Below, piece after piece: positions 1-6,519 of a stretch of DNA of 10,466 nucleotides. The notes below the pieces were generated by a model that saw only the letters and a list, made by a program, of their open reading frames with translations, was not told where the DNA came from and did no database searches. The position numbers and the translations under genes are program-made. Each line of letters begins with the position of its first letter. Position 1 is the first letter of the stretch. The stretch is from Porphyromonadaceae bacterium (GTDB lineage: Bacteria > Bacteroidota > Bacteroidia > Bacteroidales > Paludibacteraceae), in NCBI GenBank assembly GCA_905372605.1, contig CAJPPQ010000036.1, positions 1-10,466 of the forward strand, given 5' to 3'.

Positions 1-38
1 CTGCCGTCAAGGTGGAAGAGTAGGTAGCCGCCAACCTT
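1..38 (+). rRNA. rrf: 5S ribosomal RNA, 3' end (partial)
   Basis: The first bases match the 3' third of bacterial 5S rRNA: the conserved GAGAGTAGG-type core appears as GAAGAGTAGG (15-24), followed by GCCGCC, which is the 3' strand of the closing helix I. Aligning to the E. coli 5S end (GAGTAGGGAACTGCC...) places the mature 3' end near base 38, give or take a few bases. The 5' two thirds and presumably the 23S and 16S genes lie upstream of the window. The strong terminator a few bases downstream fits the end of an rRNA operon. The call rests on motif recall, not a covariance-model score. Confidence 0.85.
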
Positions 39-41
39 TTT

Positions 42-79
42 AAAGAGGTTATCCCAACGACGGGGTAACCTCTTTTTTT
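42..79 (+). terminator. Intrinsic terminator of the rRNA operon
   Basis: Stem of 14 bp: 42-55 pairs with 62-75 (AAAGAGGTTA with TAACCTCTTT, then one G-U pair and CCC with GGG) around a 6-base loop at 56-61, followed by a T run to base 79. It lies directly after the 5S 3' end and is a textbook rho-independent terminator for the rightward rRNA transcript. Confidence 0.92.
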
Positions 80-88
80 GTTTTATGA

Positions 89-105
89 TATCGTTATAAA
101 CGATA
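89..105. repeat. Small inverted repeat between two terminators
   Basis: TATCGTT (89-95) and AACGATA (99-105) are perfect reverse complements around a 3-base spacer (ATA). It has no T tract of its own and sits between the rRNA terminator and the next hairpin. It could be a short extra hairpin or chance; no function can be assigned. Confidence 0.35.
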
Positions 106-110
106 GTCAA

Positions 111-152
111 AGAAAGAACTCATCTGCAATACGTTGCAAATGAGTTCTTTCT
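111..152 (-). terminator. Bidirectional terminator between convergent rRNA operon and glycosyltransferase operon
   Basis: Perfect 13-bp stem, 111-123 with 140-152 (AGAAAGAACTCAT / ATGAGTTCTTTCT), one C-A mismatch (124/139), then five more pairs (125-129 with 134-138) capped by a TACG tetraloop at 130-133. On the minus strand it begins 21 bases past the stop of the glycosyltransferase gene and ends in TTCTTTCTTTG. On the plus strand it is followed by GTTTTTG (153-159), so it can also catch read-through from the rRNA operon. Assigned to minus because the preceding gene is on that strand. Confidence 0.85.
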
Positions 153-172
153 GTTTTTGAGCTATTGGTGTA

Positions 173-904
173 TTATTTGTAGTTTTTAAACCAACTGTCG
201 ATTTTCAGATGCAATACTCCGAATAGAGCTTCCGAGAATATTCCGCCACTCATCTTGGAGACACCAAGTTCGCGATTGACAAAAATAATAGGCACCTCCT
301 GTATACGGAATCCGTATTTGAATGCCGTAAACTTCATCTCTATCTGGAAGGCATAACCTTTGAAACGAATAGCGTCGAGGTCGAAGCGTTCGAGGACTTT
401 ACGAGTGTAGCAGACAAATCCGGCTGTGGTGTCTTTTACTTTGAGTCCGGTAACGATACGTACATAGATAGAGGCAAAATACGACATCAAGATACGTCCG
501 ATAGGCCAGTTGACTACACTTACCAGATTGTTTACATACCGAGAGCCTACGGCAATATCTGCTCCGCCATTTGCACATGCGTTGTAGAGATTTAGCAGGT
601 CTTTGGGCGGGTGCGAGAAGTCGGCATCCATCTCGAATATGTATTGGTAGCTGCGAGCCAAAGCCCAGCGAAAACCGGCGATATATGCCGTACCAAGTCC
701 AAGTTTGCCACTGCGTTCGACCAGATGTAGGCGTTCGGGAAATTCCGTCTGCAGGCGTTTCACTATATCGGCTGTGCCGTCGGGCGACCCGTCGTCTATA
801 ATAAGAATATCAAAACTATGCGACAGACCGAATACGGCTCTTATGATACTCTCGATATTTTCCTTTTCGTTGTATGTAGGAATAATTACTACTGAATCGT
901 TCAT
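173..904 (-). CDS. Polyprenol monophosphomannose synthase-like GT2 glycosyltransferase
   Basis: A 243-residue family 2 glycosyltransferase of the dolichol-phosphate mannosyltransferase (DPM1) type, which moves a sugar from a nucleotide sugar (typically GDP-mannose) to a polyprenyl phosphate at the cytoplasmic face of the inner membrane. The GT-A fold is visible: PTYNEKENI (residues 9-17), DDGSPDGT (37-44), the metal-binding DAD within EMDADFSHPP (91-100), and the late RELGVSKMS (211-219), which corresponds to the DPM1 signature R..G.SKMS. There is no C-terminal GtrA or membrane domain, so it is a short catalytic-only form. It is the last gene of a leftward block, 95 bp after the DHH phosphoesterase gene, with a promoter-like box in the gap. 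The ATG at 904 puts PTYNE at the usual N-terminal position. The donor sugar is inferred; glucose or another sugar is possible. Confidence 0.88.
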   Translation of the reverse strand: MNDSVVIIPTYNEKENIESIIRAVFGLSHSFDILIIDDGSPDGTADIVKRLQTEFPERLHLVERSGKLGLGTAYIAGFRWALARSYQYIFEMDADFSHPPKDLLNLYNACANGGADIAVGSRYVNNLVSVVNWPIGRILMSYFASIYVRIVTGLKVKDTTAGFVCYTRKVLERFDLDAIRFKGYAFQIEMKFTAFKYGFRIQEVPIIFVNRELGVSKMSGGIFSEALFGVLHLKIDSWFKNYK

Positions 905-930
905 ATTATTTTATATTATAAATGAGGTTA

Positions 931-938
931 CAAAGATA
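931..938 (-). promoter_or_regulatory. Bacteroidetes -7 promoter box for the glycosyltransferase gene
   Basis: The minus strand reads TATCTTTG, an exact match to the Bacteroidetes -7 consensus TAnnTTTG, 27 bases before the start codon at 904. No clear -33 TTTG is seen about 20 bases further upstream. It may allow expression independent of the upstream nrnA-like gene. Confidence 0.5.
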
Positions 939-999
939 TAAAATATTTCCATATCGGGAGCGAATAAAAAGATATATCAATATGTCTGTTTTTAGACAA

Positions 1000-2034
1000 T
1001 TACTCTTTTTCATATCGTTCCCTATTCAATATAGCCTCTTCGAGCATCGACAGCGTTGTCCTCATCGATACGTAACTTTCTCCGCCGGCAGCATTGAGGT
1101 GTCCACCTCCTTTGAAGTCTTCTGCCATCTTATTGGCTGGAAATGAACCTTGTGAACGAAACGATATTTTTATTTTTTCCTTTTCATTGTCTTGTCGTAC
1201 GAATATCGATATATCTATATCTTTTATCGAAAAGGGCAGATTTACAAAACCTTCGGTGTCGCCCACTCGGTAGTTGTAGTGTTCGCATTCTTTGGCAGTA
1301 AGGTATATCAAGGCGGTACGTTGCTTTTCGTATATCCTCATTTTTTTCGACAGACAATAGCCCATGAGCCGCATTCTATCTACGGAATAGGTATTGAATA
1401 CGCGGTTGTATATTTCGTCTTTATTTATACCGATTTTTAATAATTCGTTGATTATTAGATATATTTCGGGGTTTTGTGAGTTGTAAGAGAAATTGCCTGT
1501 GTCGGTCATCATACCGGTATAGATACATTCTGCTATATCTTTGGTAATATGGTCGTAAGGAGTGCCTGCCATAGATACGATTCTATACATTAGCTCGGCT
1601 GTAGACGATATTTCGGGGTGCGATATCTCTACATCGCACTCTATATCGGGGGTGGGGTGGTGGTCTATTAGTATTCGACGTGCTTTCGATGCTCCTACCG
1701 GAGTTTTGAGCCAATTGATACGATTGATGGTGTTGAAGTCTAGTAGGCAGAGTAGATCTGCTTCGGCTATGGTTTTGTTGGCGCGGTCGTTGTCGTCGAG
1801 AGCTACGACTATGTTTTTGCTACCCGGTAACCAAGCCAAAAACTCGGGGAAACGATTGGGTACTACTACCGATGCGTTTTTGCCCATACTGTGCAATAGC
1901 CAATATAAACACAACGACGAGCCTAATGCGTCGCCGTCGGGCGATACGTGTGTGATCATTACTATATTATGCGAATCGTCGATAAGCTGTTTCAGTTGTG
2001 ATATTTTCTCTTCCGATATTATTTTGTTAAGCAT
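1000..2034 (-). CDS. nrnA: DHH/DHHA1 phosphoesterase, NrnA-type nanoRNase/pAp phosphatase
   Basis: A 344-residue protein of the DHH superfamily, the usual length for NrnA, a Mn2+-dependent cytoplasmic enzyme that degrades 2-5 nt RNAs and dephosphorylates 3'-phosphoadenosine 5'-phosphate. All motifs are present in order: THVSPDGDALGSS (residues 28-40, metal ligands H29, D33, D35), LLDF (97-100, D99), the naming DHH at 124-126 in ILIDHHPTPD, MMTDTGNFSY (175-184, D178), and the DHHA1 substrate-binding glycine loop GGGHLNAAGG (309-318). It lies 41 bp downstream of the YciO-like gene on the same strand with no visible terminator between them, so co-transcription is likely. Family members include c-di-AMP/pGpG-linear dinucleotide phosphodiesterases, so the exact physiological substrate is inferred. 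Confidence 0.9.
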   Translation of the reverse strand: MLNKIISEEKISQLKQLIDDSHNIVMITHVSPDGDALGSSLCLYWLLHSMGKNASVVVPNRFPEFLAWLPGSKNIVVALDDNDRANKTIAEADLLCLLDFNTINRINWLKTPVGASKARRILIDHHPTPDIECDVEISHPEISSTAELMYRIVSMAGTPYDHITKDIAECIYTGMMTDTGNFSYNSQNPEIYLIINELLKIGINKDEIYNRVFNTYSVDRMRLMGYCLSKKMRIYEKQRTALIYLTAKECEHYNYRVGDTEGFVNLPFSIKDIDISIFVRQDNEKEKIKISFRSQGSFPANKMAEDFKGGGHLNAAGGESYVSMRTTLSMLEEAILNRERYEKE

Positions 2035-2075
2035 TATGTTGGTTGTTTTGTTTTTAAAGAAAAAAGTTGTCTCTA

Positions 2076-2684
2076 TTACTGCAGTATACCCTTTCCCTGC
2101 CGTATTATCTCGATATTGTCGTCGTCGGTGCAGTCTACTATAGTCGATGGCGTATTGTCGCCCGAGCCTCCGTCGACGACGAGGTCGACGATAGATTCGT
2201 ATTTTTCTATAAGTAGCTCAGGGTCAGTTTCATACTGGCTAATATTGTCGGCAGATATTACCGATGTAGTGAATATCGGGTTGCCGAGGATTTCTACTAT
2301 CTGCAGAGCTATATTATTATCCGGTACTCTGATACCTATTGTCTTTCGGTCTTTGAGGATAGGCGGTAGCCGTTTGCTGCCATTGAGTATGAAGGTGAAT
2401 GCTCCGGGTAGATTCCTTTTGAGCATCTTGAACACATCTGTCGATATACGTGCGTATTCTGCGATATTGCTCAGGTTGTGGCAGACTATCGCCATACGCG
2501 ATTTGTCGCGATCGAGGTGTTTGATACGGCATATTCTCTCTATGGCTTTGGGGTGGAATATATCGCACCCGAAAGCATAGACCGTATCGGTGGGGTAGAT
2601 GATTATTCCGCCTCGACGCAATAGGTCTACTACCTGCAGTATCAGTCTGGGACTCGGATTCTGTTCGTGTATTCTTATGTGCAT
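2076..2684 (-). CDS. YciO/YrdC/Sua5-family protein (threonylcarbamoyl-AMP synthase-like)
   Basis: A 202-residue single-domain YrdC-fold protein. The nucleotide-binding motif PTDTVYAFGCD (residues 31-41) and the segments ERICRIKHLD (49-58), LPGAFTFIL (92-100), KTIGIRVP (114-121) and PSTIVD (179-184) follow E. coli YciO closely, in which the corresponding stretches are ERICRIRQL, TPGNYTFIL and KTIGMRVP. YrdC/TsaC proteins make threonylcarbamoyl-AMP for t6A37 of tRNA; the YciO branch is a paralog whose role is less clear. It lacks the extra C-terminal Sua5 domain. The start at 2684 follows a -7-like box at 2711-2718 by 26 bases. It heads the leftward unit with nrnA. Whether it is this organism's TsaC or an additional YciO cannot be judged without the genome. 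Confidence 0.87.
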   Translation of the reverse strand: MHIRIHEQNPSPRLILQVVDLLRRGGIIIYPTDTVYAFGCDIFHPKAIERICRIKHLDRDKSRMAIVCHNLSNIAEYARISTDVFKMLKRNLPGAFTFILNGSKRLPPILKDRKTIGIRVPDNNIALQIVEILGNPIFTTSVISADNISQYETDPELLIEKYESIVDLVVDGGSGDNTPSTIVDCTDDDNIEIIRQGKGILQ

Positions 2685-2710
2685 ATCGATAAGTTGTAAA
2701 AAATGCGAGG

Positions 2711-2718
2711 CAAAGGTA
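2711..2718 (-). promoter_or_regulatory. Bacteroidetes -7 promoter box for the YciO-nrnA-glycosyltransferase unit
   Basis: The minus strand reads TACCTTTG, an exact TAnnTTTG match, preceded by an A/T-rich stretch (TTTTTTAC) and located 26 bases before the start codon at 2684. No good TTTG is seen at the expected -33 position. It lies just downstream of the lipoprotein terminator, so transcription can restart here. Confidence 0.6.
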
Positions 2719-2775
2719 GTAAAAAATCTCGTAGCCTGTAGGTTGCCATTGTGCTAATGTTATCTAATATAACAC

Positions 2776-2811
2776 AAAAAGGAGTTTCCCACCACGGAGG
2801 AAACTCTTTTT
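2776..2811 (-). terminator. Intrinsic terminator of the DUF4836-like lipoprotein gene
   Basis: Stem GAGTTTCC (2782-2789) with GGAAACTC (2799-2806), extended by a G-U pair and A/T pairs, around a 9-base loop. On the minus strand the hairpin is preceded by an A tract and followed by TTTTTGTGTT. It begins about 32 bases past the stop at 2843. The flanking A/T tracts make it potentially bidirectional. Confidence 0.88.
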
Positions 2812-2842
2812 CTAATCACTAATTATAAAACTATAAAACGAA

Positions 2843-4411
2843 TCAGATAATAACTCCGATTACCTTATCTATAAGCGTAATTATCTGATGCAGAGAGTTG
2901 GTCTTGGTGTCGGTGAAGTTGACCTCAAACGTATAATTGTATCTGTCTGTGGCATTGCTACTGAAAGTAGATATCATACCCAGAGCATACTGAGCTACAT
3001 CGTAAAAAGGTGAACCTTGTTGTACAAGAGGCATAAGTTGCTCTTTGAGAGGCACAAAGCTGCCTCCGAAATATAACGGCTGACCGATAATATTGCTCAG
3101 CGACCTATTTTCGACACCACCTTGGAGCAGACGGGCATAGTCGATACTATCGTTGGTATAATAGAATATGTCGTCTTTTATTCCGAAGAATATACCGTTG
3201 AAGGTGTATGTGTTATCAGCTATTTTATTGATTTTCTTTTCGCGGTCTTTTGCGAGAATAAATTCGAAAAATTCGGCGGCTTTCGTCTTGTCGACTGTGG
3301 CAAAGATGGAGAATACGAAAGGATTATTTACACTACTTATATTCAGTCTATTGAATGTAGCGAAGATATCACCATTGAAAACAGAGATGAGCTTTTTGTA
3401 GTCCAAGTTACCTAGTACGGGAGCCAACTTATTCAAAATATTCATTTTATTGCTATCGATAGAGGAAGCGACAGCATTGCCGTCGATATTGGCAGCGAAA
3501 TACATTATATTGTTCTCTCCCACATACTTATTGAGGTTGCCTTTGAGTACCGTTTTATTGGCAGCCATAGAGTTGAATCGGGCTTCGTCTTCGGGTGTCT
3601 CGAAGAATATGTTCATTTTGCTTATAATCTTACCGTTTTCGAAGTTACACGAAACTATGGTAGAGTAGTTGTTGTCGTCGTAAACGGACTGTAGGTCGCT
3701 GTCTATCACGCCTTTCGATACCGAATCCATAGCTAAGTGCGATGATGTTCTTTTCAGCTGATCGATATAGAATTTGCTCAATTTACCCATCGATATATAT
3801 GCTACGATATCATTGTCAGAGGCAGATAGTTTGGTGTAGTTTGGTGTGGCGGCGAAAGACTTGTCGTGCTCCATTTTGAGCATATCGGATATATCTTTTG
3901 CCGACGTCTGTCCCTGTTGGTTTTGTGGGTCGACGATGATGACTATATTTTTGCTGTCCCATGCCATACTTACACTCGACGACGGATATACCATTGAGTA
4001 TACGCCTCCGTCGACCTTGATGTTTTCTTTTGCGGAAGCCTCTATCTTAATGAGGTTTTCGTAGAATTTCTTGCTGTTATCGACTGCCATAGATATGCCT
4101 ATGGTACCGTCGTTGTTGCAGAAGAAATACGCTTTGCCTAAGACCTTTAACCCGATGGCATTGGGATTTTTTAGGCAACTTTTTACAAGTTCTTTCAGCT
4201 CGCTATTATCGATTTTGTCGATATAATCTCGAAGCATTTTATTGTTTTCGGTCTTGTAATCTGCCTTTAGGGCAAGTCTTTTGATATCGAACTTAACGAC
4301 CATTGCTACGTCGCTCGGTATCACTTCGGAGGGAGTGTCTTTAGAGGCACATGAAAACATTGTACACAGCGTAAAAACCGACAGTGCAAGGAAATAAAAA
4401 GATTTTTTCAT
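2843..4411 (-). CDS. Exported lipoprotein resembling the DUF4836 family
   Basis: A 522-residue protein of unknown function. The N-terminus is a type II signal peptide: MKK, a hydrophobic run, then the lipobox FSC with the lipidated Cys at residue 21, followed by ASKDTPSE. The acidic/Lys residues just after Cys resemble the surface-export signal described for Bacteroidetes lipoproteins, so surface exposure is possible but inferred. The mature start, IPSDVAMVVKFDIKRLALKA (31-50), has the style of DUF4836 proteins (an IP..a..vv..d...l opening), and length and domain-free appearance also fit; I recall this family rather than having matched it. The rest is Asn/Ser/Lys/Asp-rich with no catalytic motif that I recognise. 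It is transcribed alone: terminator at 2776-2811, promoter candidates at 4490-4540, and it diverges from dxs. Confidence 0.72.
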   Translation of the reverse strand: MKKSFYFLALSVFTLCTMFSCASKDTPSEVIPSDVAMVVKFDIKRLALKADYKTENNKMLRDYIDKIDNSELKELVKSCLKNPNAIGLKVLGKAYFFCNNDGTIGISMAVDNSKKFYENLIKIEASAKENIKVDGGVYSMVYPSSSVSMAWDSKNIVIIVDPQNQQGQTSAKDISDMLKMEHDKSFAATPNYTKLSASDNDIVAYISMGKLSKFYIDQLKRTSSHLAMDSVSKGVIDSDLQSVYDDNNYSTIVSCNFENGKIISKMNIFFETPEDEARFNSMAANKTVLKGNLNKYVGENNIMYFAANIDGNAVASSIDSNKMNILNKLAPVLGNLDYKKLISVFNGDIFATFNRLNISSVNNPFVFSIFATVDKTKAAEFFEFILAKDREKKINKIADNTYTFNGIFFGIKDDIFYYTNDSIDYARLLQGGVENRSLSNIIGQPLYFGGSFVPLKEQLMPLVQQGSPFYDVAQYALGMISTFSSNATDRYNYTFEVNFTDTKTNSLHQIITLIDKVIGVII

Positions 4412-4489
4412 AAGAATAGATTTATTTAATTATGTTTTTAAATTATTATCTTGATTTATTGTTTCTGCGTTTTCGCTAAAACAGCGAAG

Positions 4490-4497
4490 CAAAGTTA
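4490..4497 (-). promoter_or_regulatory. Proximal -7 promoter box for the lipoprotein gene
   Basis: The minus strand reads TAACTTTG (TAnnTTTG match). It would give a leader of roughly 70 bases before the ATG at 4411. Almost immediately downstream, TTCGCT (4472-4477) and AGCGAA (4483-4488) can form a 6-bp hairpin at the very 5' end of such a transcript. Confidence 0.5.
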
Positions 4498-4532
4498 GTA
4501 AAAAAACTTTATCATTACTCACCCAATAGGGG

Positions 4533-4540
4533 CAAAGATA
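4533..4540 (-). promoter_or_regulatory. Distal -7 promoter box facing the lipoprotein gene
   Basis: The minus strand reads TATCTTTG, an exact TAnnTTTG match, the left arm of the inverted repeat at 4532-4568. It would give a longer leader (about 115 bases) than the box at 4490-4497, so at most one of the two need be the main promoter. Confidence 0.4.
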
Positions 4541-4559
4541 TAACAAAGAAATTAATTAT

Positions 4560-4567
4560 TATCTTTG
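4560..4567 (+). promoter_or_regulatory. Bacteroidetes -7 promoter box for dxs-trkA-trkH
   Basis: TATCTTTG on the plus strand matches TAnnTTTG exactly and lies 25 bases before the dxs ATG at 4593, giving a leader of about 20 bases. The region 19-21 bases upstream is A/T-rich but lacks TTTG, and overlaps the divergent box at 4533-4540. Confidence 0.6.
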
Positions 4568-4592
4568 CACGCTGAAAGAGGATTGCAAAAAG

Positions 4593-6488
4593 ATGACAGA
4601 CAAAGGATATGCCTTACTAAGTAAAATAAACAGCCCGTCGGACCTAAAACGCTTGGACATTAGAGAATTGCCTAAACTATGCGATGAGTTACGGCGTTTT
4701 ATAATCGAGCAGCTTGCCAACAATCCGGGGCATCTCGGAGCATCGTTGGGAGTGGTAGAGCTTACTGTGGCGTTGCATTACGTCTTCGATACGCCATACG
4801 ACCGTCTCATCTGGGACGTGGGGCATCAAGCCTATGCACACAAGATACTTACGGGCAGACGCGACAAATTCCATACTAATCGTAAATTCGGCGGAATATC
4901 GGGCTTTCCGACCCCGAAAGAGAGTGAGTACGACGCATTTGGAGTGGGGCATGCGAGTACCTCTATTTCGGCAGGTCTGGGTATGAGTGTAGCTGCGAGT
5001 CTTAGCGGCGAAAACAGGTGTGTGGTAGCTGTCATAGGCGACGGAGCGCTTACTGGAGGTCTTGCTTTCGAGGGACTTAACAACACCTCTATCATCGACA
5101 ACAATCTGCTGATAATCGTCAACGACAACGATATGGCGATAGACCCTATAAAAGGAGGTTGGAACGATGCTCTCGGTAAGCTACATACGTCGAAAACCTA
5201 CAACAGAGTCCGCTATCGTTTGTACCGTATTTTGAATAGATACGGTATAATCACCAAAAACGGAGCTAAGAAACTGACCCGTTTTTTCAATAAAATAAAG
5301 ATATCGAAGACCAGCCACTACAATAATATATTCGAAGGGCTATCGATAAGATACTTTGGTACATACGACGGACACAACGTCATAAAACTCGTAGAGATAC
5401 TCAGAGAGCTCAAATCGCATAAGCGACCTCGAATACTTCATATTATAACTCAGAAGGGCAAAGGTTATAAACCTGCCGAAAAAGACGTAAGCGTTTGGCA
5501 CGCTCCCGGTCGGTTCAATCCAAATACGGGCGAGCGGAGCAACGAGCATTCGCAGATTCCTCTATTTCAGGATGTATTTGGTACTACGCTTCTGGAACTT
5601 GCACGTAACAACCCGAAGATAGTAGGTATAACTCCCGCAATGTTATCGGGCAGTTCGATGTCGATAATGCAAAAGGCTATGCCCGACCGTGTATTCGATG
5701 TCGGTATTGCCGAGGGGCATGCCGTTACTTTCTCGGCAGGGATGGCAAAAGACGGGTTGATTCCGTTTTGTAACATATATTCGTCGTTTATGCAGCGAGG
5801 ATACGACAACGTGATACACGACGTAGCCCTGCAGAACCTCAACGTTACTTTCTGCCTCGACCGCTCGGGAATAGTAGGAGCCGACGGAGCTACTCACCAA
5901 GGAATATTCGACTTGGCTTATATGCGCTGTATCCCGAATATGACGATAGCGGCTCCGCGTAACGAACACGAACTTCGTAACCTTATGTTTACGGCACAGA
6001 GTAGAGAGATGGGACCGTTTGTCATTCGTTATCCGCGGGGAAAGGGTACCACCTCGGAATGGCACAATACGCCCGTAGCCATAGAGCCCGGTACGGGCGA
6101 AAAGCTCAAGGATGGCACCGATGTAGCAGTGCTTACGATAGGCACTATGGCTAATACCGCACTCAAAGCGATAGAGATTTTAGAGAGCGACTCCGACCTG
6201 TCGATAGCGTTGTACGATATGCGTTTCGTAAAGCCGCTCGACGAAAAGTTGTTGCACGAAATAGGCGGTAGATATCGTAAAGTACTGACCATCGAAGATG
6301 GTGTCGTACAAGGCGGGTTCGGTAGTGCCGTACTCGAATTTTTTGCCGACAACGGCTATCCGACACAGGTAAAAAGACTTGGTATCGGCGATACATTCGT
6401 AGAGCACGGTACACCCGAAGAACTATATAAAATGTTGGGACTCGACGCCAATGGCATAAGGCGTTCGATAGAGGAGTTCTGCCGATAA
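4593..6488 (+). CDS. dxs: 1-deoxy-D-xylulose-5-phosphate synthase
   Basis: A full-length, 631-residue cytoplasmic, thiamine-diphosphate-dependent enzyme. It condenses pyruvate and glyceraldehyde 3-phosphate, with loss of CO2, into DXP, the first step of the MEP isoprenoid pathway. Visible landmarks: NPGHLGASLG (H47), DVGHQAYAHK (H78), GVGHASTSISAG, the ThDP/Mg motif GDGALTGG (149-155) ending at N177 in IIVNDNDMAI, YDGHN in the linker, catalytic Glu374 in GIAEGHAVTFSAGMA, DRSGIVGADGATHQG in the pyrimidine domain, and a C-terminal transketolase domain (ITIEDGVVQGGFGSAV in outline). The residue after Glu374 is Gly where E. coli has Gln (AEQHAV); I believe this is common in Bacteroidota. It is the first gene of a likely dxs-trkA-trkH unit (31 bp to trkA). 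A GAGGA at 4578-4582 could aid initiation. Confidence 0.97.
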   Translation: MTDKGYALLSKINSPSDLKRLDIRELPKLCDELRRFIIEQLANNPGHLGASLGVVELTVALHYVFDTPYDRLIWDVGHQAYAHKILTGRRDKFHTNRKFGGISGFPTPKESEYDAFGVGHASTSISAGLGMSVAASLSGENRCVVAVIGDGALTGGLAFEGLNNTSIIDNNLLIIVNDNDMAIDPIKGGWNDALGKLHTSKTYNRVRYRLYRILNRYGIITKNGAKKLTRFFNKIKISKTSHYNNIFEGLSIRYFGTYDGHNVIKLVEILRELKSHKRPRILHIITQKGKGYKPAEKDVSVWHAPGRFNPNTGERSNEHSQIPLFQDVFGTTLLELARNNPKIVGITPAMLSGSSMSIMQKAMPDRVFDVGIAEGHAVTFSAGMAKDGLIPFCNIYSSFMQRGYDNVIHDVALQNLNVTFCLDRSGIVGADGATHQGIFDLAYMRCIPNMTIAAPRNEHELRNLMFTAQSREMGPFVIRYPRGKGTTSEWHNTPVAIEPGTGEKLKDGTDVAVLTIGTMANTALKAIEILESDSDLSIALYDMRFVKPLDEKLLHEIGGRYRKVLTIEDGVVQGGFGSAVLEFFADNGYPTQVKRLGIGDTFVEHGTPEELYKMLGLDANGIRRSIEEFCR

Positions 6489-6519
6489 AAGAAACATATC
6501 ATATTAAAAGGATTAAACG

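Larger units (their letters stand above)
4532..4568. repeat. Inverted repeat made of two face-away promoter boxes
   Basis: GCAAAGATA (4532-4540) and TATCTTTGC (4560-4568) are perfect 9-base reverse complements separated by 19 bases. Each arm contains an exact TAnnTTTG box reading outward. The geometry could be two overlapping divergent core promoters or an operator-like palindrome. Confidence 0.7.

Noticed and set aside
966..998. TGTCT/AGACA hairpin after the nrnA stop as a terminator
   Set aside because: The stem is only 5 bp with a T-rich loop, and the nearest minus-strand T run (966-970) is 12 bases beyond it. Too weak to call, so read-through into the glycosyltransferase gene is assumed.
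1562..2143. 193-codon open frame on the plus strand
   Set aside because: It is antisense to the nrnA-like and YciO-like genes, whose motifs are unmistakable. The translation resembles no known protein, and no promoter or leader is evident.
5643..6065. 140-codon open frame on the minus strand within dxs
   Set aside because: It lies fully antisense to conserved DXS sequence and shows no recognisable motif, so it is a shadow of dxs codon composition.
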